DNA of 64,000 nt from Limnoperna fortunei (lineage: Eukaryota > Mollusca > Bivalvia > Mytilida > Modiolidae), in assembly GCA_944474755.1 (NCBI GenBank), contig OX104114.1, forward strand, positions 47,991,070 to 48,055,069, written 5' to 3'. The position numbers and the translations under genes are program-made. The stretch's first letter is position 1. Each line of letters starts with the position of its first letter. Shown piece after piece: positions 52,995 through 62,712 of the stretch. A model generated the notes under the pieces. It saw only the letters and a list, made by a program, of their open reading frames with translations. It was not told where the DNA came from and ran no database searches.

Positions 52995-53639
52995 TGAAGT
53001 GGGTATGTGTACTATGGCTAACGGTGGTAGGATGTTGTCCAGATTGTCTGCCCGTTATTTCTTCTATCTTATAATGTGGTTCCTTTATTGATGTGGTTGT
53101 ATATGTGGAACGGTTTGCAGCAAAGGAGAATGAGCCTGGGTTAAAGTTGGAATTTGAACTTGCTGGCATGGTATTGGTGGAAGATGGATTGGGGTGTCTT
53201 GATGTATAAATAGTGGAGTTCCCATCAGCTGCGTGTGTGAAAATGTTGGTGTAGTTAATTGTGTTTCACCTGCTGTTTGGTTATTTTCATATCGTCTAGT
53301 GGGATCTTGTTGGCGTCTGCCCTCTGCGAGGTTTGCTCCACGAGGGGATATTCTGGTCTGACGATCGTTTATTTTCGTAAATATTATCTTGAAGTTCTTG
53401 TTGGCTAACTTGTAGTTGATATCTGTGCCGTGTTGGTTCTAAATTTAGAAAGGGATGCCATACTCGCTTCCTTCATGGACTGTGGTATTCCCCGTTTGTT
53501 GCTTTTACATCTGGTTCTTGCCTTTGAAATGATGGATATTGTTGTTGAGTAGGGTTGCTATTCTCGCTTACTCTCATTGGTTTGGTCTGAAGTTTTCCCC
53601 AATTTGTTGTTACCAAATCTAGCTGGGATTCCACTTAAT

Positions 53640-53950
53640 CCATAATCAACCCGTTATCTTTTCGTGAATGGTTGCTATCCGTGCTTGAAGCTTATCTTGT
53701 GCTTGTTCTATGTGTTTACTGCCTGCCAAAGGTTGTTGATGATATGCCGAGCTGTTAGGGGTGGTAAGTCCATCCAGTCGTTTTTTCAGAGTTACTACCA
53801 GGGCTTCAAGTTCAGTATTTCTTGCCTCTAAGAACTGATATCTAGTTATTTTCGACTGGTCCTCTTTGAATATCTTTTCTTTCAGTTTAAATTGCTCTTC
53901 AGCTTTTCTTAATCTTAGCTCCCGATCTCTTAAGTCTTTTTGTTTGGTTT
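53640..53950 (-). pseudogene. LINE-D ORF1 coiled coil
   Basis: Minus-strand reading DRELRLRKAEEQFKLKEKIF, ARNTELEALVVTLKKRLDGL and EQAQDKLQARIATIHEKITG, ending at TGA near 53643. Heptad-like leucines and high charge indicate a coiled coil, as in ORF1 proteins that form multimers on LINE RNA. Confidence 0.65.
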
Positions 53951-54192
53951 GTTCTTCAGAATTGGCATACCCATGGTTGTGAGTAATGAGTGTGGGTTCC
54001 AGTATCTGCTTGGATCTCTTTTTATTCTTATTGTTATCTTCCTGTTTAGCACCTTTTTCTTTATGCCCAATGTTGGATAGATTCTACTTTGCCCCTGCTT
54101 GACTTGCTGGTGTTCTGACATCTTGGTTGAAAGTCCTTTTTACAGATGCTGTATCATCATCTAGGCTTTCTTCATGTTCTGTATTGTTGGAC

Positions 54193-54610
54193 TTAATGTT
54201 CATGGCTGTTAAGTTCTAAACATGGGTAACAAGTAAGTTGGTCACCGTCTATTGTCATACAGTTCATGTGAAGCAGCACATTACATGCCATGCAAATATC
54301 ACCGTCCTCTCCTTGGATAAGTTGATCACATGATGGACAGGTTTCTAGTTGTTCGGGTACTTCATCCGTCCTACTTGTCTCTTCATCTAGAAGAATATTA
54401 ACATTGTGATTATGATTAAGACGCATAGGTGTCACCAGCCTTCGGTCAGCATCAGGGGATGGTATGTTGGAGTTTGTTTGTTTAATGGCATGGTTTGTTG
54501 TTGTACATAGTTTACAGGTGTAGTCATTGTTATCTGGTTCCTTTTCTATCTCCTCTATCCCCTGCTTGGATAGCCGCTGGCAGGTGTGGTGGATCCAATG
54601 TTGCCCCTTG
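54193..54610 (-). pseudogene. LINE-D ORF1 PHD-type zinc fingers
   Basis: The open frame 54193-54435 gives CPSCDQLIQGEDGDICMAC and LHMNCM then LTCYPCL, a Cys4-His-Cys3-like arrangement. Upstream (to about 54610) a similar but broken finger reads CNKGQHWIHHTC and YTCKLC. PHD-like fingers are known in ORF1 of some CR1/L2-group LINEs. Confidence 0.7.
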
Positions 54611-54949
54611 TTGCAGAAGGTCCCATTTGTTCTTCATTTTTTCTTGCATTTCTTACTATCTATTGATAGTGCCTGTTGTAACTTCTCTTTCAGTATATTG
54701 TTGAGCAGTTGGACAGTAACAGATGCATTCCCAGACATTTAGGTGTCTATCATCGTTTGAATCTCAGGCATATCCCGGTCCATGAAGACAGATTGGTCCT
54801 TGCCATTTACCATTATTCTACTCTTGGTCAGATATAGGTTGACAGTAAAATTATGACCATCTTCTCCTTTAATTCTAATGAATATTTGTGTAATTGTTGT
54901 TCTGGTCTCATTTGGATTGCGTTCGTCGTTGCTTCCTCTATATTCTCAT

Positions 54950-55249
54950 TTAAGGATAGATATCTGGATTTATAATCATACAAGGCTAAATCACAACCAC
55001 ACATACAGCAAGATATTGCCCAGTTGACCAACCTTTTGCTTCCAGTTATTCTTCATCCACTCTAGTCCGTCATGTGTCGACCGACCCTTTAGCTGACCAA
55101 AAACGAATTTGTGACGTTATGCCTGGTTCTTTGTGCCTCTGTAGGTAGTTGCCTTTGCTGTCAGATAATAAGGCTGGAATTAAGATGCGGGTACCAGATA
55201 ATGGTTCATCTGGTTTGGATGGATACTTTTGCAGTTTAACCAATGACAT
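54950..55249 (-). pseudogene. SGNH-hydrolase-like fragment at the 5' end of LINE-D
   Basis: It starts MSLVKLQKYPSKPDEPLSGT at 55249 and reads ILIPALLSDSKGNYL (block I, candidate Ser in DSKG). After a TGA at 55070 it continues GLEWMKNNWKQKVGQLGNIL, then LLYVWL, then, one frame over, GCDLALYDYKSRYL. The order (DSxG ... VWxG ... CDL) parallels the gypsy-2 ORF at 40009. The DxxH block is not visible, so this is a truncated domain. It may be the N-terminus of LINE-D ORF1 or a separate relic next to it. Confidence 0.5.
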
Positions 55250-55250
55250 A

Positions 55251-55780
55251 CCCTGTATATATACTGAATGAGTTGTGTGTTGGGGAGAGAAGGGTTACGG
55301 GAACAGCCAAGCCCTAGCCTAAGTCTAGTATATCAAAAACGTGTGACAAATGGAGAATTTACTATAAAATTTATGTAACAGTGCTTTACGGTATTAAAAT
55401 ACTATTGGAAACATCAAAGTTTATCACTCAGAGTTCACAAAGTAGGAGTTCAATGTTTCGTGTCACGGTTCGGTAAAGCCCTTACCGGCAAATTATCGAA
55501 ATAAAGTTAATCTAAGCCATTTTTATTTGTTCGGCCAGTGACCCAGAGTGTAAGGTGATGTTGTGAAAGATTATACGATGTTATTGTTTGGTATTCCTGG
55601 TATATGTTCACAATTTTTCACAAAATTTTTCCTCTTTGAAAAAATGTCTGCCGTCCTTAACGGAAGGCATCATCGTAGCAATATGTAAACAAAGATCGGG
55701 AGATGAAATGAAAGATTATTATCAAAGAACTTTTTACCTTTTACAACTTTTAGTGATTAGTAGGACGTTGAAGTAAACCC
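55251..55780. other. Gene-free spacer between LINE-D and LINE-E
   Basis: Two open frames of about 60 residues occur (for example 55588-55776) with no recognisable domain or splice context. Confidence 0.3.
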
Positions 55781-55784
55781 AAGT

Positions 55785-56545
55785 CCTATTAGATACCCTT
55801 GTCTATCATGTTCGAAACCCGTGAAGTCGAATAAAAAAAGCTGTCCAATGTGATTTTTGCGATGAATGGGTACATTTTAAATGTACTGTACATCTTTGAC
55901 CACCCAACAGTTTAGCGAACTTGAGTCAACTAATGATAATATTTATTGTATTGAGTGCTCAAGCAGACTACCAAGTTTACTGACTCGTTCTTTACATCTT
56001 TGCTGTCACATACCACTGACACCATTCTGACAAAAGCAACATGTAATACATCATTTTATTCAACAAACACAGAGAATGATACAAAATATGATATTTTTAA
56101 CAAATTATCACAGACACGGCGTAAGCACCAAAATCGTTTCTTATGTGCCTATTTAAACATCAATAGTCTACGTTACAAAGTGTGCCATGTACTTAAACTA
56201 CTTCAAAGGAACACTGTCGACCTCCTGTTTTTGGCCGAGACAAAATTAGATGAATCTTTTGTAGACCGTCAGTTTAGTGTCGACAACTATACCCTGGTGA
56301 GGGCAGACAGGAACGCAAGAGGCGGAGGAATAGCTGCATACCTTCGCTCAGATATAGCAGGAGACTGACAGAGAACCTTGGAGTCTAAGCTTGTTGAATC
56401 CATAGGTATGGAACTTATCATAAATGACAGAAAATGGTTTATATGCGGTATGTACAAACCGCCATCAATGTCTGATAAAACATGTTTTGATGATTTTACA
56501 AAACATATGGCCGGACCAAATAACATGAAAATATAACAACTTTAT
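55785..56545 (+). pseudogene. LINE-E zinc finger and EEP endonuclease
   Basis: A PHD-like finger is readable at 55800-55960 across a frame change (CDFCDEWVHFKC, then IYCIEC). The open frame 55955-56368 then gives FLCAYLNINSLRYKVCHVLK, VDLLFLAETKLDESF (catalytic Glu), YTLVRADRNARGGGIAAYLR, typical of the CR1/L2 group. After a TGA at 56366 it continues LESKLVESIGMELI and WFICGMYKPPS to about 56545. Confidence 0.8.
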
Positions 56546-57841
56546 AGTTATAGGTGATCTTAATTATGATATGTTAATAATTTAAGTGATATCTTTGATA
56601 TGACAAATCTAATGAAACAACCTACATGTTTTGTAAAGATAAAAATCATAGTTTAGTTGATGTAATTTCAACAAATAGGCAAAATTAGAAACAGATCTGA
56701 GTGATGTACACAATCTAATCTTAGTCCAACTAAAAGGTGAATTATCATATAATAAAAAAGACAACACGCATTTATTCAGAGAACAAATGTGAGGTCTTTC
56801 CCTGCATATTGATAGTGTTATGTCTAGGTATTTGGTTGCTTATGACTTTACGGTCATTTGCTATGGTTTTGGTGTACAAAGCAAGTAGTCCCAAGTCAGA
56901 AAATGTATTGTTTCTAAGGACTTTTAGTCGCTTGCTATTGACAAAATGTCAATTCCAGTCATAAAATATGATATTTGAATTCAGTTAGTTATCCCGATTC
57001 AGTTTCCCATGTATTGTCCGCTTTTGTACGGTTAATGTGTTATTTTAAAAAAAACTGTTTACGGTGTACGCTATTTTGAAAATGGCTGCCTATAACCATT
57101 CGACTTTGGTCTTAAATCGAAGGGCTTGTTATTACGGACACAAAAACCCATATGTTTACTATATTACCTCTGACGGTTTTAAAGTTAAAAGCCAAAAACT
57201 TATTAGCCGAAACGTGTCAAGGGCCATAACTCGAAAACGGTTTGTCGCATAGTTTTCGACTCTTATATCAAATATACATCTCAATGAGAGGAACATGTTT
57301 CTGATATATTGTCTGCTTCAATTTTTTTTATGGTTTTTGAGTTATATTGAAAACAAAATTTCAATGGCGGCCATTTTGAAAATGGTGGACCGAAAAAAAA
57401 TTGGATCCCGGATATGTATAGTATAGGACCCTCATATCTACATGGAAACCAAGTTTTGTAAAAATTAAACAACTTTGACGTTTTCGACAGACTTCGCGTC
57501 AAAAACGCGTAACCAGGAAGTTGATTGAAAATTTTTTTTTGCGTGATTAATCAATTGTCAGGAGTCGGGTGACAATTTCCATACCTTAGAAATTTGATAT
57601 CGGTTACGGCTTATGAGTTTAATTGAACACAAAGGTAAACAGTGGCGAGATAACTCCATTTCCAAATATAGATCGGTTTCGCAGGGTGACTCAGGTCGAG
57701 CCCAGGTAGTGTCGGTTAAGTGTGCCAAGTTTCGAAGCGATATGTCAAGACACTTTTTTGACATCTGCGGCATAAAAAAAATTAAAATCATAAGAAATAC
57801 AGTAAGGTCTTTCCCTTGGAAAGGGGAAAGACATAAAATAT
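56546..57841. other. Unrecognised insert inside LINE-E
   Basis: This separates the endonuclease from the RT of LINE-E. It contains AAAATGGCTGCC and GGCGGCCATTTTGAAAATGG words like those of other satellite repeats, but I see no clear termini. Open frames here (56737-56964, 57064-57252, 57613-57843) lack known motifs. Confidence 0.4.
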
Positions 57842-58281
57842 AGAAGTTTCAAAAATTTTGATAACGAATATAGCTCCATTTCGGATATTTACAAAGGCGT
57901 CCCCCAAGGATCAATACTTGGCCCTGTTCTTTCGATGTCTTTATTAACGACATCTTTCATTTTGTGAATAAAAGTAACTTGTACAACTATGACTTAGGTG
58001 ATCTTGTAAGAACTCTGGAAAATGAGAGCAATATTTTAATTAAATGGTTCTCAGATAACCATATGCAAGCAAATCCAGATAAATTCCAGGCAATATCAAT
58101 TGGTAGAAAAGCACATGATCTAAATATTACTTTTAATCTAAATGGAAACAATATAATGTGTGAAGACGAAGCAAATTTACTTGGTGTTTCTTTAGACTTT
58201 CGGTTAAATTTCAACAGCTATATTTCTAATAATTGTCAAAAAGCATCACAACAGCTCAATGCACTCAAGCGAATCAGCTAA
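57842..58281 (+). pseudogene. LINE-E reverse transcriptase palm fragment
   Basis: GVPQGSILGPVLF and INDIFHFVNKSNLY precede a damaged AspAsp box: YNYDLGDL is where Y-A-D-D-xx-L is expected. Then come ENESNILIKWFSDNHMQANP and KFQAISIGRK, and the thumb NLLGVSLDFRLNFNSYIS. It ends at a stop at 58279. CR1/L2-like. The region between this and the endonuclease is replaced by other sequence. Confidence 0.8.
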
Positions 58282-58316
58282 GTAAGTTGGGGAAATTGAC
58301 AATTTATTACTCTTTT

Positions 58317-58634
58317 ATACTTGGCCAAAAGTTAGGTACCACCAGGTTTTGCTTAAAATAAATAAAAAAATTAATAGTTTCTGGTTCTATGTACACATGT
58401 TATCAACAAAAGCTATGTTTGTAGTATCTATTGTTAAATTTTTTAAATCGCTCGATTCACGATACAATAACAATAGATATTTAAAAAACAAAACCCTCAG
58501 CTTTTGAAAACCCATGTATGGCGCCTTTTTTCATCTCATCATGTGCACGTGCGTAACAGGTAAAATTTATCCGGTTTTGAAATCATTTCAACATGGTACG
58601 TCAAAAACTAGCAGATGCAGAGAGATGGCAACCT
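58317..58634 (+). mobile_element. Tc1 transposon 5' fragment
   Basis: It starts with the Tc1 terminal repeat (TACTTGGCCAAAAGTTAGGT, ACCACCAGGTTTTGC). It follows the same subterminal sequence as the 13704-15339 element in opposite orientation, up to the first codons of transposase (MVRQKLADAERW). It is cut there by the family-D element. Its ATG region lacks the early TGA seen in the 15-kb copy. Confidence 0.8.
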
Positions 58635-58635
58635 C

Positions 58636-59026
58636 CCTTTTTTGGCGAGGGTACGAATTTAGTCCCATTACTCGTAATGTAGCAGAGCGGGAGTGAATCA
58701 CTCCCGCACTTTGATGTCAAAAAAAGAGGTTCCATATACAATCAGACGTGGCCGATCTTGATATCTTTCGACAGTGTCACCGTTCTTTTATCGGCTTCCT
58801 GTTTAAAATCGATCATTATTGATACGTGATGATAGTTATTGCCGTTTTAAATAACCCACTGTGCGTTGTGTATTTATTGACATTCGTGTCTCTTTTTACG
58901 TTCACTACATTAAAACATTGAGAAACCCGAAACTGAATGGCGTGTTGCATCTTGGGTAGTACATAATATGTAAATTACTTGATTCTTACTACGGAGTGGT
59001 TGTTATAGTATGTCATATTTAGCAAT
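58636..59026. mobile_element. Family-D repeat element, copy 2
   Basis: Second copy of 48560-48948, with TTTTTTGGCGAGGGTACG, TAGTCCCATTACTCGTAATG, GGGAGTGAATCACTCCCGC (a small hairpin) and GATACGTGATGATAGTTATT. It interrupts a Tc1 fragment. Confidence 0.7.
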
Positions 59027-59326
59027 CGTATATATGTATCTAGAGTGTCAGTCTGTGCTTTCAATGTTTTATTTATAAACTGCTTTATGTCATATATCTG
59101 TAATGTCTGTGCCAATGCTTTCTTTAATTGCTTTGTACTTTTATGCTTAGCTTTAGTCTGCATAGTGCTTTCTTTTATTGCTTTGTAACTTTTAGCTTAG
59201 TTTTAGTCTGCATAGATTGCTTTGTAACTTTTAGCTTAGTTTTAGTCTGCATTAGTGCTAGCTGCTTTATGTTCTTATACATAACTTTCTTGCTCCACCT
59301 TTTCTTTGTGTTGCCTGCATGATCAG
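59027..59326. other. Short sequence with a local duplication
   Basis: TTGCTTTGTAACTTTTAGCT and TAGTTTTAGTCTGCAT recur two to three times at 59175-59250, a small tandem duplication. No gene. Confidence 0.45.
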
Positions 59327-59336
59327 CAACTGTCTT

Positions 59337-59981
59337 TAGCTACAATAATGTAGCTCCTTTTTTAAAAAAATTTTTATGGACGGAGCTACAAAGCGGTCCC
59401 ATTACTCGTAATGGAGCAGCCCGGGAGTGATTCACACCCGGGGGTTTTAAGCATTTTATAAGCAATTTAACTGTTTCCCTGGTTTGCTACATACTTTTTT
59501 ATGTATTTGCAGTTTAACTGATATTTCCACAACACCGTATTCGTTAGTTTTATCACTTTATTCATAATCATGGCATTGTTGACAAAAATATGAATTCCGG
59601 AAGTGCATAATTTCGATAATATCGGAATCGATTTGGTAAAAAATGAAATTCCGGATGATTTCAGCTGCATTCATTTGCATTATGATTATGTCCCCTTATT
59701 ACAAATTTTACCGATACGATTCCGAAATTCTACACTCCACAATTTTAATTATGTCAACAACGACACGATTACGAAAAAGTGTTAAAATTATTTAATTAGA
59801 CATTGTAGACATATCAGATGAACGGCGGAGGAAAGAAAACATATTTATTGAATAAAGACAAAGGTTAAATAGCGGAAAATATGTGTAAATCCCAAAAGTG
59901 TTTTTGCTCCATTACGAGTAATGGGACCTCTTTGTAGCTCCGTCCATAATACAAAAAAAAGGAGCTACATTATTGTAGCTA
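59337..59981. mobile_element. TIR element, family E, copy 3 (best preserved)
   Basis: 645 bp. The terminal inverted repeats are about 95 bp, starting TAGCTACAATAATGTAGCTC and including GGACGGAGCTACAAAG and GTCCCATTACTCGTAATGGA. The flanks duplicate CAACTGTCTT exactly (59327-59336 and 59982-59991). A 9-10-bp duplication with long inverted repeats fits Mutator-like (MULE) elements. The first 19 bases also form their own palindrome (AGCTAC...GTAGCT). No transposase is encoded, so it must be mobilised in trans. Confidence 0.9.
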
Positions 59982-59991
59982 CAACTGTCTT

Positions 59992-61160
59992 ATGTGTTTT
60001 GCTAGTATTTTTTTTTTAAACTTATAATGCATGTCTTGTACCAATGTCTGTCAGTCTATGTCTCTGTATTGTAGTGTGTGTCTATTATGAAGTCTGTGTC
60101 AGCTTATGTATTGTATTGTACTGTATGATTATTATGTCTGTTACATGTAGTTGTTTTTATGTCGGTTTTAAAAGCTCTACAGAGCTTAAGTTTGTTGTTA
60201 CATATGTCACCGACTTTAAATAAAATTTACTTGACTTGAGCGACATAGCGAGTATTGTATATAATAATAGCATTTTCAATCACCTATGTCAAAAACTCAA
60301 TTTATTTTTCTTGTGTCACAAACACCAAAATATATTTTTCAATATTTTTATTAGTTAGAAAGTGTTATATTTAATTTAACTACTTGTATTTTATTTACGA
60401 AACTTCTACATGCCGTTCTCTCAACCTTAACAATTTTAATAGATGGCGCCTTTGATTTTCATTCAAATAAACACGTTAAGAATTAGAATGCAAAACCGCT
60501 TAAAATGACAACCACATGATCGCACAAAAAAACCATTAAATCACATCATAATAACGTCGTCAAAATGTATATACCGTTGCCACTGTCAGTACTACATTTG
60601 TCGGAGTGCGCAATTCCAGTGAACAGCTATCGTGAGAATTAGCAAATATCGCCTTTGTCTCTCGCAGATGATCATGGATTATTAGATTAAATCGTAAAAT
60701 TAGTTATCAGTTACACAATAAATGAGACATAATATGAAAGGACATGTATAGTAAAGTTGTTCAAGATAAATGCGGTGCACCGATTCATGTAATTGATAGA
60801 TTCCTCCAATGTGACCTATATTTTACGAGCGTATGGTTATTATTACACCCCTGTCCGCAGTAGTTTCTATGTATTTGAGCGTAGCAAGGGGAAAGTTTGC
60901 TACGCAACCGTTCCAAAAACAATATTAACAATTGGTCACCTAGAGCGAAATATAGTCCAGAAATGTAGTACTCTACTGACCGACAACATTCATACCATAA
61001 AATAAACACATTAAGACATTGTGCAGTCCTATAAAAATAATACAGGTACTGGGAGGAATCCTCATGGCTCAACCCAAAAAGCTGCCCAAAGCGTTTTCCA
61101 GGAAGCCAATAAGCAATATCCTATTGTTAGTGGGGAAGGGGGGGAGGGTCTAAAACGCGG
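59992..61160. other. Gene-free AT-rich stretch
   Basis: I see no supported gene. Open frames at 60785-61072 and 60793-61005 oppose each other and have no motif. A G-rich run occurs at 61130-61147. Confidence 0.35.
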
Positions 61161-61745
61161 AAGTGGAAAAGCCGGAAGTATAAAAACACATATATTTTTG
61201 TTCATAACTGTTTAACGGCTTGACATAAACTAAAAATTAAAAGTGCCTCTGGGAGATATTTAAAAGATCTTTATGATGATATATAGTTTATTGCAAATAA
61301 TTTTTAATAAAGTACCTAAAAGTTGACCGGAAGTGAAATTTGTGCGAGTGTCATTACATCAAATTTTCACATTGGAACCAAGATTTCTCCAAAATGCTTC
61401 ACCCCGGTCAAAAAACTATTAGTGTTTGGCCCAGTTAATTCATTTAGCTTCAAAATGATGTATAGTTTATAAGAAATAAATGAAAGGAAAGTATAGAAAA
61501 GACCGCCGGAAGCAAGTATGGTAGCAAAACGAAAAGTTCAAATTTTCAACCTTTAACTATAATATCTCAAAGACCTCATAACCCGGTCACAATTTGAATA
61601 GGGCCTCGTGTTTCCCTCAGCATTAGCTATAAAATGATATATAACTTTTAAATTTTGATCAACGACAAAGTATGTAAAAGTTGACCGGAAGCGATCCTTG
61701 TCGAGGAAAAATTCATCAAACTTAACAAATTTCTCCTAGTTAAAG
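61160..61745. repeat. Degenerate 179-bp tandem repeat
   Basis: About three units. The word CCGGAAG recurs at 61172, 61327, 61506 and 61685 (last spacings 179). AAAATGATRTATA-type words follow at about 61273, 61453 and 61632. CCCGGTCA recurs at 61405 and 61583. Divergence is high. Confidence 0.55.
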
Positions 61746-62185
61746 TGTTTACACAGGTAATATTGATTGGTATCGTATAATTAAATGACCATATGGGATA
61801 TAATTAACGTCATATATGATAATAGAGAGAATTTTTTTAAATTAAGTTATAATAAATTTTATTAATCTTATAACAATAGAGATATTTTGTTTGTATTGGG
61901 ACACTAAAGGGACATCAATGGGCGAACTTAATATCCAAATAAACACCTTTTATTCTAAAAAATGCGATATTGTTTAATATACTTTGATCATTTAGCTTGG
62001 TGTATGTAGGTTTATGTCTTAAAAAATATCATGTAAGCTATGTGCGTTTGAGTCTGTATCTATATAAGCCGTCCTGACGATTTTTCAACAAAACACAATT
62101 TGTAAGTGCCAATGACTAGTGCTACGTTTTTGTTTGACATAACTTGTTTCTTAAATTGACTTTTTTTGTTTTAGTGCTATTTTAG
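61746..62185. other. Gene-free AT-rich spacer
   Basis: No supported feature. It ends with a T-rich run and a TTTTAG splice-acceptor-like site before the open frame at 62186. Confidence 0.35.
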
Positions 62186-62692
62186 GTACAGTATGTCTTT
62201 TTAAAGGAAGATTTTAAATTTTGGCTAAACGGTAAAGTTCAGTCGGACAGTATAAAAGTTCACGTTGACCACTTAGATAAAATGTTAAAGGCAGACAGTG
62301 AAGAACAATTTTTGGAAATAGAATCAAATTTAACTGCTAATTGGTCTCCTATAGTACTTGAACATTATACTAAATCTGTTAAATCGGCAATTCAAAATCA
62401 TTCAGGAAAATGGATCATAGATAAATATCCAGCCATGTTCGACCCTTATTCAGGTATAACAAATAATCTTTCAGAAAGCATGAATGCTGTTTTAAAAAGA
62501 AAAATTGATTGGAAAGAGTTACCGGTAGATCTTTTGGTTTTGGGGTTTTATTACATACAAAATTTTGAAAAATTTGAAATTTTAAGAGGCCGTTCAGGTT
62601 TGGGAAATTATCATTTAAAATCAGAGCTTCGTAGGGCTTTTATTCCCCCTTCAGATATGATTCTATCAAAAAAAAATTGTTTGTCCAGATAA
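62186..62692 (+). pseudogene. Possible MULE-type transposase fragment
   Basis: A 169-codon open stretch (ATG at 62282) containing KVHVDHLDKMLKADSEEQFL, YTKSVKSAIQNHSGKWIIDK, YPAMFDPYSGITNNLSESMN and VDLLVLGFYYIQNFEKFEIL. The pattern (G-x-TNN-xSEsxN ... pxD) resembles the C-terminal part of MULE-like transposase proteins seen in many invertebrate genomes. An acceptor-like TTTTAG precedes codon GTA at 62186, so it could be an exon. The frame ends at 62690, shortly before a family-B element. It could also be a domesticated gene fragment. Confidence 0.4.
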
Positions 62693-62712
62693 TGTTATAG
62701 AATATTTAAACT

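Larger units (their letters stand above)
50430..55250 (-). mobile_element. LINE-D, non-LTR retrotransposon with internal deletion
   Basis: Minus-strand order: SGNH-like fragment (55249-54950), DGHNFTVNLY-type domain (about 54890-54750), PHD-like zinc fingers (54600-54193), coiled coil (53950-53640), low-complexity linker, EEP endonuclease (52994-52230), RT N-terminal half and post-RT region (51751-50588), 3' duplication (50440-50690). The RT half with GQP-type and YADD boxes is missing. Frame breaks are frequent, so it is dead. Confidence 0.75.

Noticed and set aside
60785..61215. Overlapping frames on both strands as a small host gene
   Set aside because: No domain, splice sites or conserved composition. 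The frames oppose each other and run into a degenerate repeat.
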